Below, piece by piece: positions 25,504 to 33,456 of a DNA stretch of 64,000 bases. Origin of the DNA: Paenibacillus kribbensis (GTDB lineage: Bacteria; Bacillota; Bacilli; Paenibacillales; Paenibacillaceae); the NCBI RefSeq assembly GCF_002240415.1, contig NZ_CP020028.1, positions 901,001-965,000 of the forward strand, given 5' to 3'. Within the stretch, counting starts at the first letter, position 1. Each line of letters starts with the position of its first letter. A model generated the notes under the pieces. It made no database searches and was not told the origin of the DNA. It saw only the letters and a list, made by a program, of their open reading frames with translations. The position numbers and the translations under genes are program-made.

Positions 25504-25533
25504 TTGACATTTCCGAAAAGTGTGAGATATATT
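25504..25533 (+). promoter_or_regulatory. Upstream promoter candidate in heme island
   Basis: TTGACA (25504-25509) and TATATT (25528-25533) with an 18-base spacer. The expected transcript would reach a short hairpin and T-run at 25588-25610. Confidence 0.6.
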
Positions 25534-25587
25534 GATGATGGGTTCACTTGGTTTTGCGAATTTATGGAATAGAGAGGTGGGGAGAAA

Positions 25588-25610
25588 AGCTCAAGAAGAG
25601 CTATTTTTTT
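25588..25610 (+). terminator. Short hairpin with T-run
   Basis: AGCTC-AAGAA-GAGCT followed by A and seven T. It lies between the upstream promoter (25504) and the Fur-overlapped promoter (25621), so a transcript of about 70 bases may end here. Confidence 0.5.
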
Positions 25611-25620
25611 CAAATATCAA

Positions 25621-25648
25621 TTGAGAATGATAATCAATTAGTTATATT
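25621..25648 (+). promoter_or_regulatory. Fur-controlled promoter of NEAT gene 1
   Basis: TTGAGA (25621-25626) and TATATT (25643-25648) are 16 bases apart. The Fur-like site TGAGAATGATAATCA (25622-25636, one mismatch per half) covers the -35 and spacer, so Fur binding would exclude polymerase. Confidence 0.78.
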
Positions 25649-25673
25649 CTCGTGGGGAGGGACTGCTGTCAAA

Positions 25674-26189
25674 ATGAAGAAGGGGTTTTCTGCAATTATT
25701 GCTGTGTTTCTGCTGGTGAGTGTGCTGGGCTTTTGGCCAACTCCGTCATCTGTAGGAGCCGCTGCGGCTTCTCCAACATTGGCGGATGGTACATACACGC
25801 TCAAATACAATATTCTCAAGGCAGAAAATGATTCGGTATCCATGGCTAATGATTATTTTGAAAAGCCAGCTAAATTGTATGTGAAAAAAGGTCAAATGAC
25901 CATGCAAATCAAGCTGAATCATAGCGAATGGACAACCGGGTTTAAAGTAGATTACAAAGGCAAAATCATGGATACCAAGGTCATCCAAAAGGATGCCAAA
26001 ACCGATACCCGAACTGTACAATTTCCAATTGCAAGTGTGAACAGCCCGCTGATTTCTAAAATTCATGTTACTGTTCCTGCGTATAATTACGATCATGATT
26101 ATACAATCCGCTTTGCGTTTGATTCCAAAAGCGTCAAAAAAGTGGCCGCCGTTCAGTCTGCGAAATCAACCAAATCTTCCAAAAAATAA
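25674..26189 (+). CDS. Secreted single-NEAT-domain heme-binding protein
   Basis: A 171-residue protein: a signal peptide (MKKGFSAIIAVFLLV..., cleavage near SVGAAAA), one NEAT domain (about 38-155) and a basic Lys/Ser tail. The NEAT features are DGTYTLKYNILK, the lip segment SVSMANDYFEKPAKLYV, and YDHDYTIRF, where the YxxxY pair usually ligates and supports heme iron. No LPxTG, SLH or lipobox is seen, so it is probably a secreted or loosely wall-bound hemophore; the basic tail may bind wall polymers. ATG 25674 follows GGGGAGGG. It is the first gene behind the Fur-controlled promoter. Confidence 0.85.
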   Translation: MKKGFSAIIAVFLLVSVLGFWPTPSSVGAAAASPTLADGTYTLKYNILKAENDSVSMANDYFEKPAKLYVKKGQMTMQIKLNHSEWTTGFKVDYKGKIMDTKVIQKDAKTDTRTVQFPIASVNSPLISKIHVTVPAYNYDHDYTIRFAFDSKSVKKVAAVQSAKSTKSSKK

Positions 26190-26263
26190 ATTCAAGCACA
26201 TACCTTATCGTTCATAAAATCAACATAAATTCAATCATAAACCATGGAGGAATGTGTGTAGAT

Positions 26264-26323
26264 ATGAATATGGTCGGCTATACAGGCAAGCACGATGTAC
26301 ATCTGCAATTTGCAGGCATTTAA
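26264..26323 (+). pseudogene. Possible remnant of a NEAT domain C-terminus
   Basis: A 19-residue frame, MNMVGYTGKHDVHLQFAGI, follows GGAGGAATG. Its pattern (Y-x3-H, then alternating VHLQF) resembles the last strand pair of a NEAT domain, where neighbours have YxxxY-x-VQF. No signal peptide or upstream domain remains, so it looks like a deletion scar of another NEAT gene. A short functional peptide cannot be excluded. Confidence 0.45.
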
Positions 26324-26379
26324 GGAAAAATGAAGTCCAGGTTTTTCAAAAACTAAAATAAAGAAAAGGAGATTTGGAT

Positions 26380-26883
26380 ATGAACATGATTATGAATCGT
26401 ATGGAGAAATTGTCTTTGAAAAAAGTAATGCTTATTGTATTGATGGCTGCGCTTGTTTTTGTGGTACTAGCTCCATTTTCCGCTAATCAAGCGAATGCGG
26501 CTTTGGCTAATGGCAAGTACACTATTGATTATACCGTGTACAAAGATGGCACCAATGAAACTTCTTACATGGACTCGAACGGTTATGTCGCCAAACCAGC
26601 TACGTTGATCGTTACTAATGGTCAATACAAGGCAAGAGTAACAATTACTAAAAGCGCTTGGGTCACTGAATTTAAGACACAACAAAACGGACAATATGTC
26701 AACGCAACTGTAATCAGCACATCTGGAGACACAAGAGTGGTGGAGTTTCCAGTAAGTGATTTGTCGCAAAAATTGAATGTTAAGTTGCATGTAAGTGTGC
26801 CTGCAGAATACACAGGCGGAGTTCCTTATGATCACGATTATGTCGTTCAATTTGGATTCAAAGAAAGTACTGTCAAGAAATAA
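26380..26883 (+). CDS. Secreted single-NEAT-domain hemophore
   Basis: A 167-residue exported protein. The signal peptide ends near NQANAA; one NEAT domain follows (about 45-165), with NGKYTIDYTVYKDG, a TSYMDSNGYVAKPA lip and a YDHDYVVQFGF heme strand. There is nothing after the domain except ESTVKK, so no anchor. ATG 26380 is eight bases from AAAAGGAG; a TTG six bases earlier is too close. It probably extracts heme outside the cell and passes it to the multi-NEAT protein or IsdE. A terminator follows at 26920. Confidence 0.9.
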   Translation: MNMIMNRMEKLSLKKVMLIVLMAALVFVVLAPFSANQANAALANGKYTIDYTVYKDGTNETSYMDSNGYVAKPATLIVTNGQYKARVTITKSAWVTEFKTQQNGQYVNATVISTSGDTRVVEFPVSDLSQKLNVKLHVSVPAEYTGGVPYDHDYVVQFGFKESTVKK

Positions 26884-26919
26884 GACAAGTTCTGATTCAT
26901 ACACTTAAACATATTATTT

Positions 26920-26961
26920 ATACTGATTTGGAGTCTCAAAGCTTCAAATCAGTATATTTTT
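26920..26961 (+). terminator. Intra-operon terminator before the multi-NEAT gene
   Basis: ATACTGATTTG pairs perfectly with CAAATCAGTAT (26945-26955), followed by TATTTTT. It ends 13 bases before the multi-NEAT start and sits directly next to its ribosome binding site, so it could cap or attenuate read-through. Confidence 0.8.
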
Positions 26962-26974
26962 AGTAGGGGGATTA

Positions 26975-29900
26975 ATGCACTTGAAAAGGCAATTTAAAAA
27001 ATATGTAATGCTGTTTGCAGCATTGGTGATGTTGTTCTCACTTGTGCTTCCATTTGCTCCAGCGGCATATGCATTTGACGAAACGAGTCAGGCTGCAGAA
27101 GCTGCATCTTCTGATACAGCTGTTACCGAAGATGTATATTCGACAGAGCCAGTGGAAGAGGTCCCGGTAGAATGGACTGTACCTGCAAATCCAGAGCCAC
27201 AAGCGTTTGTTGCTGAATCCCAAACAGCAAGCATTGCTCCAGATACAAATATTTATACGATTAATTACGCATTGAAAAGAGACAACCAGCCCTCAAGTGA
27301 GAGCGGAGAATTTGAAAATCCGGCTACCTTTACAGTTGAACAGGGAACAACGGTCGGAGAAGCAACTTATCACGTTTCTTTAAAAAGCTTGAATAGCTCA
27401 TATGCCTTCGGTTATTTTAATGTCAAAGTGGATGGAAATTCAATTCCTGTTCACATTGCAGACAAGGTTCAGGTTTCAGAAAGCAGCTTTACTCAGACGG
27501 TAACCTTTGATGTATATCAATGGGATAAAAAAGTTGAAATTGATTATCAAAAGGGTCAACCGGACGACTACATTGATCCGGTCAATGGTAACGTTATTGA
27601 GTTTGATCCTTCGACTATAAAAGTGAAAGAAGACGTGGTTACTCCACCTGTTCCAGAGCCAGGGACTCCGACTAAACCAGGAGATTTGAGCTTCGCCATT
27701 TTGAAGGATAACACGGATGAAGTGTCGGTGATGGATGGATATACGGTAAAACCAGGCTCTCTAATCGAACGTGGTGGTAAAAAGTATGTCCAATTCACAT
27801 TGAAAAACAGTAAGCAGATTGATGGCTTCAAGGTAGAACAAAATGGAGTCTTAACTGATACCTCTATTGTAAGTGAAGATCAAACTGCGAATACACGAGT
27901 GATTGAGTTCGAAGTCAAAGAACTGCCTGCCAAGCTGAACGCATGGGTAAGCATCAACTGGCCTGAGCTAAACTACGTGAATACTTATAATGTAGATATA
28001 CAGCTCGCTTCTGTACCCGCGCCAGCAGATTTGGCGGATGGAACGTATTCGATTAATTTTAGTGCGCTGCACGCAACTAAAGATCAACCATCAGCTATGG
28101 CACAATATCTGTTGTCTCCGGCAACCTTGACGGTATCCAAAGGGCAAAAAGAAGTTTCCTTTACCATCAAAGACAGCAGTACGGTAACGGAGTTTAAAAC
28201 AGAACAAAACGGAGCGCTAGCCGATGCTGATATTGTAAGTGAGGACAAGACAGCCAATACCCGTGTGGTAAAATTTAAAGTAGCGGATTTGGATGCTATT
28301 TTAAATGCACAAGTACATGTAAGCACGACCTATCCGGGTGGAGTTTATGAGATGGATCATAAGCTTCGTCTTCAATTCGACAAGAGCAGCATTACTGAAA
28401 ATGGTACCTCTCCAGAAACAGGCTCCAATTTGGACTTCACCTTTTTGAAGGATGGCACGAATGAAAAGTCTGTAATGGATGGCTATACGGAGAAACCAGG
28501 CGTTTTGATTGAACGTGATGGGAAGAAGTATGTTCGTTTTACCTTGAAAAATAGCAAGCAGATTGATGGATTTAAGGTAGAGCAAAACGGAGTATTATCC
28601 AATGTAGCCACAGTAAGTGAAGATCAAACTGCGAATACACGAGTGATCGAATTTGAAGTGAAAGAAGTACCTGCTAAGCTGAATGCATGGGTAAGCATCA
28701 ACTGGCCTGAGCTAAACTACGTGGAAACCTATAATGTTGATCTCCAGTTGGGCTCTGTAACTGCACCACCGACTATCGCAGATGGAACGTATTCGATTAA
28801 CTTTAACACCCTGCACGCAACCAAAGATCAGCCATCGGCCATAGCACAATATCTGTTGTCTCCGGCAACCTTGACGGTATCCAAAGGGCAAAAAGAAGTT
28901 TCCTTTACGATCAAAGACAGCAGTACGGTGACGGAGTTCAAAACAGAACAAAACGGAACGCTAGCCGATGCTGATATTGTAAGTGAGGACAAGACAGCCA
29001 ATACTCGTGTGGTGAAATTTAAGGTAGCGGATTTGGATGCTATTTTAAATGCACAAGTACATGTAAGCACGACCTACCCGGGTGGGGTTTATGAGATGGA
29101 TCATAAGCTTCGTCTTCAATTCGACAAGAGCAGCATTGCAAAAACTCCATCCCCGGTTGATCCAAGTACTCCTGGGAAGGGCTTAGCCGATGGAACGTAT
29201 TCAATCAAGTTCAATGCGTTGCATGCAACCAAAGATCAACCATCGGCGATGGCACAATATTTGTTGTCTCCGGCTACATTGACGGTATCTAAAGGCAAGT
29301 ATGAAGTTTCCTTTACCGTCAAGGACAGCGCAACGGTGACAGAATTCAAAACGGAACAAAACGGAACATTGACGGATGCGGATATTGTAAGTGAAGACAA
29401 AACAGCCGATACACGTGTCGTAAAATTCAAAGTAGCGGATTTGGATGCTATTCTGAATGCACAGGTCCATGTAAGTACCAGTTTTAACGGATCGGTTTAC
29501 GAAATGGATCATAAGATCCGCCTTCAATTTGACCGCAGCAGCATCACGGTAAAAGGATCAGATGGCGGTACAACTCCTGTGGCTGAAAACGGCAGATACA
29601 GCATTGATTTCTCTGTGCTCAAAAACGGAACCAATGAAATATCCATAATGGATGGCTATATGCAGAAACCAGCCACGCTGTTAAGACAGTCTGGAAAAAA
29701 TGTGATTCAGATCAAAATGGACAAGAGCAGCTGGATTAAAACGTTCAAAGTAAACGGTTCAGAAGCTCAAGTGGTTGATCAATCGACCTCCGCAGATACA
29801 AGAACAGTGCAATTTGAAGTGCCTAATCTGTCAGATAAAGTGACAGTGAATACACATGTCGTTGTACCTGGATTAGATTTGGGTGGCGTCCTGTACGACC

Positions 29901-31342
29901 ACGTATATGATGTACAGTTTCAATTTGAGCCTGCTACCATTCGCAGCTTTGTAGAACCGTCCTCTTCGGGAGCAACAGCTCCTGCAGTGAAGCTGGATTT
30001 TGACAAGCTTGCCAATGGCAAATATGCTTTGAAATTCAGTATCGTTTTGTCAGATGGCTCGACAGCAGTGGATTCACCAGCTCAACGCTTCATCACTGAC
30101 GAACCGGCGCAATTGGTCGTGGAAGGCGACAAACGGTTTGTAGGTCTGAAGCTGCAAAACAGTAATGAAGTGAAGGCGTTGCGTATTTGGGATAACGCGA
30201 GCGGAAGCTATCAAGACGCGGAAGTGACCGAAGAAGATGCAGCTAGCAATACGAAGCACATTCGTTTTAGCGTAAATGACTTTAAGAACAATGTAAAAGG
30301 CCAACTGGTTGTTTATGAGGCCCCTAAAGTGGCAAGTGCCGCTCCGATGGTCTTCAAGGCCGAGGATCGTGTAGAAAAGGTATACGACTTTGAATTCAAA
30401 TTCGATACCAGTAATGTATCTTATTACAACGACAAGAAGTCGGTTGAAGAGGAAGAAGGGAAAAACAACCTGCCTGACGGAGAGTATACAGCGGATTTCC
30501 GTCTTCTGGCGAACGGTACGGAGAAGGACTCCATTGTAGCTCCTTTTGTAGAGCCTCTGGCGAAGCTGGCCGTGAAGAACGGCAAGATTGTGGCTCATCT
30601 GACTATTACGGACAGACAGGCTCTGAAGCAATTCCAAACCGATTTTGAAGGCCGTTATGCAAATCCGGCGGTTATTGATTCCAGCACAAAAGGGGATACG
30701 CACACGATCGCTTTTGAAGTACCTGATTTGGACAAAAAGCTGAGTGTGTATACCCAGGTATATCTGCCTGAGAAATACATTTTTAATGAGAAATTCGGCG
30801 GACAGCTTCAATTTGACCGTGCATCGCTTAAAGGTGAGGGAGTAAGTGCAGCTACAACTTCAACCGCCGCTGAACCAGCGCCAGCCTCTACGGACAAAGC
30901 AGCACAAACGACCACGCCTGTGGCTGAACAAAAACCCGTAGTTGAGCAGCCAGCTCAGCCCGCAGCTTCCGAGAAGCAATACACGATCAACTACAACATA
31001 TTTAAAGACAAGACGAATGAAGCTTCCGTTATGGAAGGATACCTCGACAAGCCAGCCTTACTGATTGAAAAGGGAGGCAAGCGCTATATTCAAATTACTT
31101 TGAATAATAGCTCTTGGATGCCAGCTCTCCAAGTGGAGCAGAACGGCACCCTGAAAGATGTAGAAGTGATCTCGACATCCGGTGATACACGTGTGGTTCA
31201 ATTCGAGGTAGGGGACTTGTCTCAGAAAATTAGTGCCTACACCCACGTTGCTGTGCCTGGTTTGGTTCTGGGCGGTGTGCCATATGATCACTGGTACACA
31301 GTTCAGTTCCAATTTGATGAAGCAAGTCTGAAAGCGAAGTAA
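26975..31342 (+). CDS. Giant multi-NEAT (about ten domains) heme-binding surface protein
   Basis: A 1455-residue exported protein. A signal peptide (cleavage near AAYAF) and an acidic linker are followed by NEAT-like domains at about 91-217, 236-348, 352-473, 484-595, 601-721, 737-857, 870-990, 1010-1148, 1165-1285 and 1334-1453. Domains 2, 4, 7 and 10 keep YxxxY (Y334/Y338, Y582/Y586, Y974/Y978, Y1437/Y1441). Domains 3, 5 and 6 have Y-EMD-H instead. Domains 1, 8 and 9 lack the pair. The protein ends within a few residues of the last domain, with no LPxTG, SLH, LysM or C-terminal helix, so how it is retained is unclear. It probably binds and relays heme to the importer encoded downstream. ATG 26975 follows AGGGGG. 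Confidence 0.9.
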   Translation: MHLKRQFKKYVMLFAALVMLFSLVLPFAPAAYAFDETSQAAEAASSDTAVTEDVYSTEPVEEVPVEWTVPANPEPQAFVAESQTASIAPDTNIYTINYALKRDNQPSSESGEFENPATFTVEQGTTVGEATYHVSLKSLNSSYAFGYFNVKVDGNSIPVHIADKVQVSESSFTQTVTFDVYQWDKKVEIDYQKGQPDDYIDPVNGNVIEFDPSTIKVKEDVVTPPVPEPGTPTKPGDLSFAILKDNTDEVSVMDGYTVKPGSLIERGGKKYVQFTLKNSKQIDGFKVEQNGVLTDTSIVSEDQTANTRVIEFEVKELPAKLNAWVSINWPELNYVNTYNVDIQLASVPAPADLADGTYSINFSALHATKDQPSAMAQYLLSPATLTVSKGQKEVSFTIKDSSTVTEFKTEQNGALADADIVSEDKTANTRVVKFKVADLDAILNAQVHVSTTYPGGVYEMDHKLRLQFDKSSITENGTSPETGSNLDFTFLKDGTNEKSVMDGYTEKPGVLIERDGKKYVRFTLKNSKQIDGFKVEQNGVLSNVATVSEDQTANTRVIEFEVKEVPAKLNAWVSINWPELNYVETYNVDLQLGSVTAPPTIADGTYSINFNTLHATKDQPSAIAQYLLSPATLTVSKGQKEVSFTIKDSSTVTEFKTEQNGTLADADIVSEDKTANTRVVKFKVADLDAILNAQVHVSTTYPGGVYEMDHKLRLQFDKSSIAKTPSPVDPSTPGKGLADGTYSIKFNALHATKDQPSAMAQYLLSPATLTVSKGKYEVSFTVKDSATVTEFKTEQNGTLTDADIVSEDKTADTRVVKFKVADLDAILNAQVHVSTSFNGSVYEMDHKIRLQFDRSSITVKGSDGGTTPVAENGRYSIDFSVLKNGTNEISIMDGYMQKPATLLRQSGKNVIQIKMDKSSWIKTFKVNGSEAQVVDQSTSADTRTVQFEVPNLSDKVTVNTHVVVPGLDLGGVLYDHVYDVQFQFEPATIRSFVEPSSSGATAPAVKLDFDKLANGKYALKFSIVLSDGSTAVDSPAQRFITDEPAQLVVEGDKRFVGLKLQNSNEVKALRIWDNASGSYQDAEVTEEDAASNTKHIRFSVNDFKNNVKGQLVVYEAPKVASAAPMVFKAEDRVEKVYDFEFKFDTSNVSYYNDKKSVEEEEGKNNLPDGEYTADFRLLANGTEKDSIVAPFVEPLAKLAVKNGKIVAHLTITDRQALKQFQTDFEGRYANPAVIDSSTKGDTHTIAFEVPDLDKKLSVYTQVYLPEKYIFNEKFGGQLQFDRASLKGEGVSAATTSTAAEPAPASTDKAAQTTTPVAEQKPVVEQPAQPAASEKQYTINYNIFKDKTNEASVMEGYLDKPALLIEKGGKRYIQITLNNSSWMPALQVEQNGTLKDVEVISTSGDTRVVQFEVGDLSQKISAYTHVAVPGLVLGGVPYDHWYTVQFQFDEASLKAK
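27680..28018 (+). repeat. NEAT repeat type A, copy 1
   Basis: Encodes domain 2. It is very similar to 28424-28759, sharing SVMDGYT, NSKQIDGFKVEQNGVL and LNAWVSINWPELNYV. Confidence 0.8.
28028..28393 (+). repeat. NEAT repeat type B, copy 1
   Basis: Encodes domain 3. It shares long identical DNA runs with 28775-29137, including about 60 bases around the SPATLTVSKGQKEVSFT codons. Confidence 0.85.
28424..28759 (+). repeat. NEAT repeat type A, copy 2
   Basis: Encodes domain 4, paired with copy 1 at 27680-28018. Confidence 0.8.
28775..29137 (+). repeat. NEAT repeat type B, copy 2
   Basis: Encodes domain 5; nearly the same protein as domain 3 from ADGTYSINF through DHKLRLQFDKSSI. Confidence 0.85.
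29183..29545 (+). repeat. NEAT repeat type B, copy 3
   Basis: Encodes domain 6; more diverged from copies 1 and 2 (KYEVSFTVKDSAT, STSFNGSVYEMDH). Confidence 0.8.
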
Positions 31343-31396
31343 ACTCAGGTTATGACATCAATGTAGCCCGACTAAACAGCATAATTTGTATGTGAG

Positions 31397-31425
31397 CAAG
31401 TCTTGGTGCCTGGCATCAAGACTTG
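31397..31425 (+). terminator. Stem-loop after multi-NEAT gene
   Basis: CAAGTCTTGGTGCC pairs with GGCATCAAGACTTG (one G-U). No clear T-run follows, so it may be a weak terminator or an mRNA-stabilising hairpin. Confidence 0.5.
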
Positions 31426-31498
31426 TCAGCATTTACATACCTGAAAAAAGCTGGGGCTCATGCTGCTCTATATTTTGAATTGAGGTGATTTGATTTTC

Positions 31499-32458
31499 AT
31501 GAAACGCTATACAGCTTTTACACAAGGGAAATCATTCTATTTTTACATGTTGGTCAGCATTGTAATCTTATTGCTCGCCGGATGCTCGGGAGGAGCAGAG
31601 GCCGAACAGAACAGTAGTGCTGGTTCGAAATCGCCAGCAACGTCTGAGGCCGCAGGAAAGTCATCAGACGATAAAGTTCAAACACCACGAATTGTTGCGA
31701 CTACGGTAGCCATTACGGAAATTACAGATGCACTGGGGCTGGATTTGGCAGGCAAGCCGACAAGTACAAAGATGCTGCCTGACCGATACAAGGATGTGCC
31801 TGATGTGGGAAATCCGATGAGTCCTGACATGGAAAAAGTGATGTCGCTGAAGCCAACAGATATATTGTCGGTCACGACACTTCAATATGATTTGGAGCCG
31901 AAGTTTAAGGACCTGAATATCAATGCTGAATTCTTGAATTTTGAAAGCCTTGCGAATATGCAAAAGGAAATTCAAAAGCTGGGAGACCGATTTGACAAAG
32001 CTGCAAAGGCGAAAGAGATCAATGGAACTTTGGATGCCAAAGTAGCCAAGGTTAAACAGCAAATCCAAGGAAAGAAATCTCCTAAGGTCCTGATTTTGCT
32101 GGGGGTACCGGGAAGTTATCTGGTGGCTACCGAGCATTCCTATATTGGCGATCTGGTCAAAATTGCAGGCGGGACGAATGTAGTCCAAGATCAGAAGGTG
32201 GAATATATTGCTCACAATACAGAAGCCTTGCAGCAGTCCAATCCAGATATAATATTGCGCGCCGCGCACGGAATGCCGGATGAGGTCGTCAAAATGTTTG
32301 ACGAAGAATTCAAAACCAACGACATCTGGAAGCATTTTAACGCTGTAAAAAATGGACACGTCTACGATCTGCCGGAGACGTTATTTGGCACAACAGGTAA
32401 TCTGGCCGCTAGCTCAGCACTGGATGAGCTGGTGAAGATGATGTACCCTTCGAACTAA
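31499..32458 (+). CDS. isdE: Heme-binding lipoprotein IsdE
   Basis: A 319-residue lipoprotein with lipobox LAGC (C29). The mature part reads like staphylococcal IsdE: RIVATTVAITEITDALGLDL, KMLPDRYKDVPDVGNPMSPD, LKPTDILSVTTL, LILLGVPGSYLVATEHSYIG and ETLFGTTGNL. The NPMSP segment holds the Met heme ligand position of IsdE. It receives heme from NEAT proteins at the membrane surface. ATG 31499 follows GAGGTGA; the TTG at 31490 is too close to that site. It is followed by permease and ATPase genes. Confidence 0.93.
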   Translation: MKRYTAFTQGKSFYFYMLVSIVILLLAGCSGGAEAEQNSSAGSKSPATSEAAGKSSDDKVQTPRIVATTVAITEITDALGLDLAGKPTSTKMLPDRYKDVPDVGNPMSPDMEKVMSLKPTDILSVTTLQYDLEPKFKDLNINAEFLNFESLANMQKEIQKLGDRFDKAAKAKEINGTLDAKVAKVKQQIQGKKSPKVLILLGVPGSYLVATEHSYIGDLVKIAGGTNVVQDQKVEYIAHNTEALQQSNPDIILRAAHGMPDEVVKMFDEEFKTNDIWKHFNAVKNGHVYDLPETLFGTTGNLAASSALDELVKMMYPSN

Positions 32459-32472
32459 AGGAAGCTGATGAC

Positions 32473-33456
32473 ATGTCAAGGAAAGTGTGGAGTATTATCA
32501 TTGTGATGGTCTTGCTCATCGGCGTCATTCTGTATTCGGCAATGACCGGCAGTCTCAAGGTCAACTTGAGCCAATTAGTGGCCGGATTATGGACAGGGAC
32601 GGATGAGCAGGTAAATGTGGTGAAGGATCTGAGACTACCCAGAATTATCGTGGCCGTGATGGCCGGAGCAGCGCTTGCAGTGGCGGGTGTTCTGCTGCAA
32701 GCGGTCATGAAAAACCCGCTGGCTGATGCGGGAGTGATCGGCATTTCTTCAGGAGCAGCTTTAATCTCGTTGATTGCGGTGACAATCTTTCCGATGCTTT
32801 ATTTCTGGATGCCGTTCTTCTCTTTTATCGGTGGTGCGCTGGCCTGCTTAATGGTCTACGGATTTTCCTGGAAATCCGGCCTGCATCCAATTCGTCTAAT
32901 CCTGATTGGGGTCGCAGTAAATGCCATTTTTTCCGGTTTGGGGCAGTCATTTAACTATCGGGGGAGCTATGCCATCACCAGCATTAATCAGGTCACAACC
33001 TCGACCCTGTCCATGAAAAAATGGGTTGATGTCGAGATTATCACAACCTATGGCGGAATTGGTTTGATTCTGGCCATGCTCGTGTTCTCCTGGTGCAATT
33101 TCTTGTCTCTCCAGGATAAAACGGCTAAAAACCTCGGATTCAATGTGACGCGCGCACGACTTTTGATTTCCGTCATTGCCGTGCTGCTGGCAGCAACGGC
33201 TACAGCCATCGCAGGAGTTATCGCCTTTATCGGCCTGCTCGTTCCGCATTGTGCCCGTTATTTGGTGGGTTCGGATCACAAGTGGCTCATTCCGTTCTCC
33301 GCCTTGTGTGGCGGCTTGCTGCTGCTGCTCGCAGATACGCTTGGGCGGACGGTGCTTGCTCCCAATGAAATTCCAGCTTCTATTATTATGGCCGTCATTG
33401 GCGGACCGTTCCTGATCTTTTTAATCAGAAAGGCAGATCGCACTTATGGACATTAA
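32473..33456 (+). CDS. isdF: Heme ABC transporter permease IsdF
   Basis: A 327-residue FecCD-family permease with about nine to ten helices. Motifs are LRLPRIIVAVMAGAALAVAG, MKNPLADAGVIGISSGA, GVIAFIGLLVPHCARYL and PNEIPASIIMAVIGGPFLIFLI. It starts 14 bases after isdE and forms the heme channel. It overlaps the ATPase start by 11 bases. Confidence 0.93.
   Translation: MSRKVWSIIIVMVLLIGVILYSAMTGSLKVNLSQLVAGLWTGTDEQVNVVKDLRLPRIIVAVMAGAALAVAGVLLQAVMKNPLADAGVIGISSGAALISLIAVTIFPMLYFWMPFFSFIGGALACLMVYGFSWKSGLHPIRLILIGVAVNAIFSGLGQSFNYRGSYAITSINQVTTSTLSMKKWVDVEIITTYGGIGLILAMLVFSWCNFLSLQDKTAKNLGFNVTRARLLISVIAVLLAATATAIAGVIAFIGLLVPHCARYLVGSDHKWLIPFSALCGGLLLLLADTLGRTVLAPNEIPASIIMAVIGGPFLIFLIRKADRTYGH

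Noticed and set aside
30074..30811. 245-codon minus-strand open frame inside the multi-NEAT gene
   Set aside because: A shadow of the repeat-rich coding strand, with no start signal or family features.
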